Positions 62,011-64,000 of a stretch of 64,000 nucleotides of DNA are shown here, piece by piece; position 1 is the first letter of the stretch; every line of letters begins with the position of its first letter. The translations under genes were made by a program, and so were the position numbers. Source of the stretch: Methanoregulaceae archaeon PtaB.Bin056 (GTDB lineage: Archaea; Halobacteriota; Methanomicrobia; Methanomicrobiales; Methanospirillaceae); contig MVQD01000035.1 in assembly GCA_002067095.1 (NCBI GenBank), positions 34,483 to 98,482 of the forward strand, read 5' to 3'. The notes beneath the pieces were generated by a model, which saw nothing but the letters and a program-made list of their open reading frames with translations, made no database searches and was not told where the DNA came from.

Positions 62011-63048
62011 TCATTCGTTCCTCATCCGATGCAGGATGAATACCAGGGAGATGAGCAAAAGTGCACTCCCTGCACAGAATCCCGGCGATTTTACCGGGAT
62101 TGCCAGCGTATTGTCAGGAGTAGTGGTAGTTCCCCTGAAACACTCCGGGTGGAGAAGCCGGGCGACCTGCTCGGTAGCGTCCACAATGCGCGGGGCTGGG
62201 CGGCTTATGATATCTGCATCCACCGCGTAGACGCGGTTGTTCCTGACCGCAGAGAGGGACGCATACTGGGGGCTTGTCATGAACACCTCCAGGATCACAT
62301 CCTTTTCGGAGGAGTCCATACCCCCTCCACCGCTCACGATGATGACATCCGGGTCCTTTAATAAAAATTCTTCCAGCGGGACAGTGCTCCACCCATTCCG
62401 GTCAAAAAAAGCGTTCTCGCCGCCGGCATGAAGAATCACATCATTCTGCAGGGTGTCGTTGCCGCTTACGTAAAGCGGGTCGTGCCAGACAACATGAGCG
62501 ACAGTCGCCTGATCAGCATCCTGTGAATACTGTGTGACAGCGGTAATACGTTTCGAGAGTTGTCTCACCAACTCATCTGCCTCGCGTTCCTTTCCGGTGA
62601 TCGTCCCGACCACGCGGATATCCCGCAGCATGTCGTCAATGTTCCGCGGAGAGACCACCATGACGTTCAGACCGAGCCCCCTGAGCCGCTCAACGGTTGC
62701 CTGCGGTGTGATATCGGATGCAATCACGAGATCCGGGCGGGCGGCGCTCACTTTCTCGATACTGACAGCAGAATAACCCCCGATGCGGGGGATTTGTTTT
62801 ACTTCCGGGGGATAGTCACAGACATCTGTCACCCCCACCACCCGGTCGAGAAGGCCGAGCGCTGCAAGGATCTCGGTATTAGATGGTGCAAGCGAGACAA
62901 TTCGAGAAGGGGATACATCAAGAGTGAGGGTCATCCCGGCATCATCGGTAACTGTAGCCGCATACGATGAAGGGTTGGGAAGGACGAACATCATCGTGAT
63001 CACCAGGATAACCCAGGCAGGGTTTTTCCGGATTCTGACAGGATTCAT
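62011..63048 (-). CDS. BtuF-like receptor with PGF-CTERM-type tail
   Basis: A 345-residue exported receptor (signal about 10-30) of the BtuF/FecB class: RIVSLAPSNTEILAALGLLDRVVGVTD (about 48-74), IGGYSAVSIEKVSAARPDLVIASD, and the later DPDVIIVSGGGGM and NNRVYAVDADI. This is the BtuF pattern for cobalamin more than siderophore. The C-terminus has SPGF, then a membrane helix (CAGSALLLISLVFILH) and RMRNE. This is a PGF-CTERM-like signal, so it is likely lipid-anchored by an archaeosortase and not by a lipobox. The permease and ATPase are not in the window. The ATG follows the stop of the upstream gene directly (TGA-ATG). Confidence 0.83.
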   Translation of the reverse strand: MNPVRIRKNPAWVILVITMMFVLPNPSSYAATVTDDAGMTLTLDVSPSRIVSLAPSNTEILAALGLLDRVVGVTDVCDYPPEVKQIPRIGGYSAVSIEKVSAARPDLVIASDITPQATVERLRGLGLNVMVVSPRNIDDMLRDIRVVGTITGKEREADELVRQLSKRITAVTQYSQDADQATVAHVVWHDPLYVSGNDTLQNDVILHAGGENAFFDRNGWSTVPLEEFLLKDPDVIIVSGGGGMDSSEKDVILEVFMTSPQYASLSAVRNNRVYAVDADIISRPAPRIVDATEQVARLLHPECFRGTTTTPDNTLAIPVKSPGFCAGSALLLISLVFILHRMRNE

Positions 63049-63795
63049 TCACTGTTCTCCTTGGTTCAGGGTTGAAAGATAACGAATACTCTGGTCGGCA
63101 CTTGGGAGTTCCCGTGTCTCCACTACGAGGGTTGCATCCCGTGGGATTTTACGAAAGAGAGCGGGAAAATCGATTGTTCCGTTCCTGCATGCACCATGGT
63201 CGTCGTATTTGCCGTTGTTGGTATGAAGGTGGACGTGGCAGAAATTTCCCATTGCAAGGAATTCATCGAGATTTCCGTTAAGCCAGGCATGGCCGCAGTC
63301 GAGCGTGCAGTAGAGACCGCGGGAGGAAAGTTCTGGCAGGAACGAAGGGGTACGGAAGTGGCAGCATTCCCATGCGCCCATATTCTCCACGCAGACTATA
63401 GTCCCGTATTCATCCTGAAGGGAGGCGAGGTCATTGAGTGAGCGCAGGAGTGATGAATAGGATCGGTCGCGGACCTGATCATATGGTGAATATCCAGGGT
63501 GGACGACGAGATGTTCTGCTCCGATGCGGTTGCAGATCGCACATACATCACTAAGTTCTGCAATGGAGGCAGCTCGTATTCGCTCGCTGACTGCAGCAAT
63601 ATTCACCTCGCTCGATGGTGCATGGACAGAATACTTGAAGTGATGCTCGCCGCATGGCTTGCTGTCCAGACGCAGATCATGCAGTCCGTCAGAGAGGATC
63701 TCCACGTGAGATGTTCTGGTTGCCAGGGTCTCGAGCGCCGTATCGAGCGAATGGTCGATGCAGCAATACGTCGAGATGAAAAGAGGTTTCTTCAT
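63049..63795 (-). CDS. TIM-barrel sugar-phosphate isomerase/endonuclease-IV-like protein
   Basis: A 248-residue TIM-barrel protein (AP endonuclease 2 family). The ATG at 63795 overlaps the stop of the upstream gene and starts the first strand (KKPLFISTYCC); the frame is open further upstream but that part overlaps the previous gene. Metal-binding residues of the family are seen at the strand ends: YSVHAP, VVHPG, CVENMG, LDCGHA, HVHLHTNNG and VVETRE. The family includes isomerases, epimerases and endonuclease IV. A DNA-repair role is unlikely given the length and neighbours. The operon with BtuF and CbiA/CfbB-like genes suggests corrinoid-related metabolism, but no reaction can be named. Confidence 0.75.
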   Translation of the reverse strand: MKKPLFISTYCCIDHSLDTALETLATRTSHVEILSDGLHDLRLDSKPCGEHHFKYSVHAPSSEVNIAAVSERIRAASIAELSDVCAICNRIGAEHLVVHPGYSPYDQVRDRSYSSLLRSLNDLASLQDEYGTIVCVENMGAWECCHFRTPSFLPELSSRGLYCTLDCGHAWLNGNLDEFLAMGNFCHVHLHTNNGKYDDHGACRNGTIDFPALFRKIPRDATLVVETRELPSADQSIRYLSTLNQGEQ

Positions 63796-64000
63796 TGTTG
63801 CACACTCCGTGTTGAACCGGGTGCTCCGGGCGGTGTGGACAGGAGTTCGAGGATTCCATTGAAGGTGCCGGTACAGTGCGCACCGGCATTGCACAGGTCC
63901 TGGATCACCGCAGATGCAGCACCCCGGGTAAAATCATACGAGGAAATATCCCGGCCTTCCGGAAGATGGATGATGATCCGGGCCGGGTCAACCTCCCGAA
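63792..64000 (-). CDS. Partial gene, unidentified, cut by the window end
   Basis: A frame runs on the minus strand from the window edge to TGA at 63792-63794. It encodes at least 68 residues, including DPARIIIHLPEGRDISSYD and CNAGAHCTGTFNGILELL, and ends SVQQ. The stop overlaps the ATG of the TIM-barrel gene, so the two are coupled. I do not recognise the family from this C-terminal piece. The operon context (TIM-barrel, BtuF, CbiA/CfbB) makes a corrinoid-linked role possible. Confidence 0.65.
   Translation of the reverse strand, partial: REVDPARIIIHLPEGRDISSYDFTRGAASAVIQDLCNAGAHCTGTFNGILELLSTPPGAPGSTRSVQQ

Noticed and set aside
1..64000. CRISPR array, insertion sequence, prophage or rRNA
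   Set aside because: No regularly spaced repeats, transposase, integrase, phage gene or conserved rRNA sequence was seen.

Overview
The window reads as a chromosomal segment of a methanogenic archaeon, most likely of the order Methanomicrobiales. The support is the gene content: PKD and DUF3344 surface proteins, PGF-CTERM-type tails, DUF1628-type archaeal pilins with a GspE/GspF secretion pair, several FmdE-family proteins, CfbA- and CfbB/CbiA-type tetrapyrrole enzymes and a CooC-like nickel ATPase. Transcription signals also look archaeal (AT-rich TATA-like boxes, T-run terminators). No rRNA, tRNA, CRISPR array, insertion sequence or phage gene was recognised. The species cannot be fixed from the sequence alone.

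Layout. 1-9.5 kb (+ strand): four exported surface proteins, three built from PKD domains, one of them 1936 residues with a recent internal duplication. 9.5-10.2 kb: a gap with a promoter-like box and hairpins. 10.2-16.1 kb (- strand): a chelatase-like AAA+/VWA protein, a TrmO-like protein, and a metal ABC transporter operon (binding protein, permease, ATPase) led by a small FmdE-family protein. 16.2-24.4 kb: a methyltransferase, a histone-H1-like basic protein, an ABC-2 exporter pair, CooC, a MarR regulator with a P1B-type metal ATPase, and a CbiX/CfbA chelatase. 24.5-32.1 kb (- strand): an ABC exporter and a FecBCD-type uptake system with two paralogous lipoprotein receptors and an SPFH protein. 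32.5-34.3 kb: a second ABC-2 exporter pair. 34.5-35.4 kb: a decayed AAA/DUF4143 ATPase.

36-49 kb (- strand) is the most unusual part. A cytoplasmic FmdE protein with a zinc finger heads an operon for a nickel/peptide-type ABC importer, a methyltransferase and a flavoprotein. Upstream of it lie three tandem paralogous methyltransferases and two exported FmdE-like proteins. The exported pair follows directly on a pilin operon. 49-60 kb is a type IV pilus-like locus: seven pilin-like genes, a two-domain GspF, a GspE ATPase and a membrane-anchored TPR protein. 60.5-64 kb holds CbiA/CfbB, a BtuF-like receptor with a PGF-CTERM tail, a TIM-barrel protein and a truncated gene.

Common theme. A large share of the window concerns capture, transport, insertion or export of transition metals and metal tetrapyrroles: three metal-type importers plus an orphan BtuF, one metal efflux pump, two chelatase-type proteins, CbiA/CfbB, CooC and four FmdE homologues. 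The four FmdE proteins all sit beside metal-type importers or in the same cluster. I infer that the 36-49 kb cluster is an uncharacterised metal or metal-ligand acquisition system; its substrate is not known.
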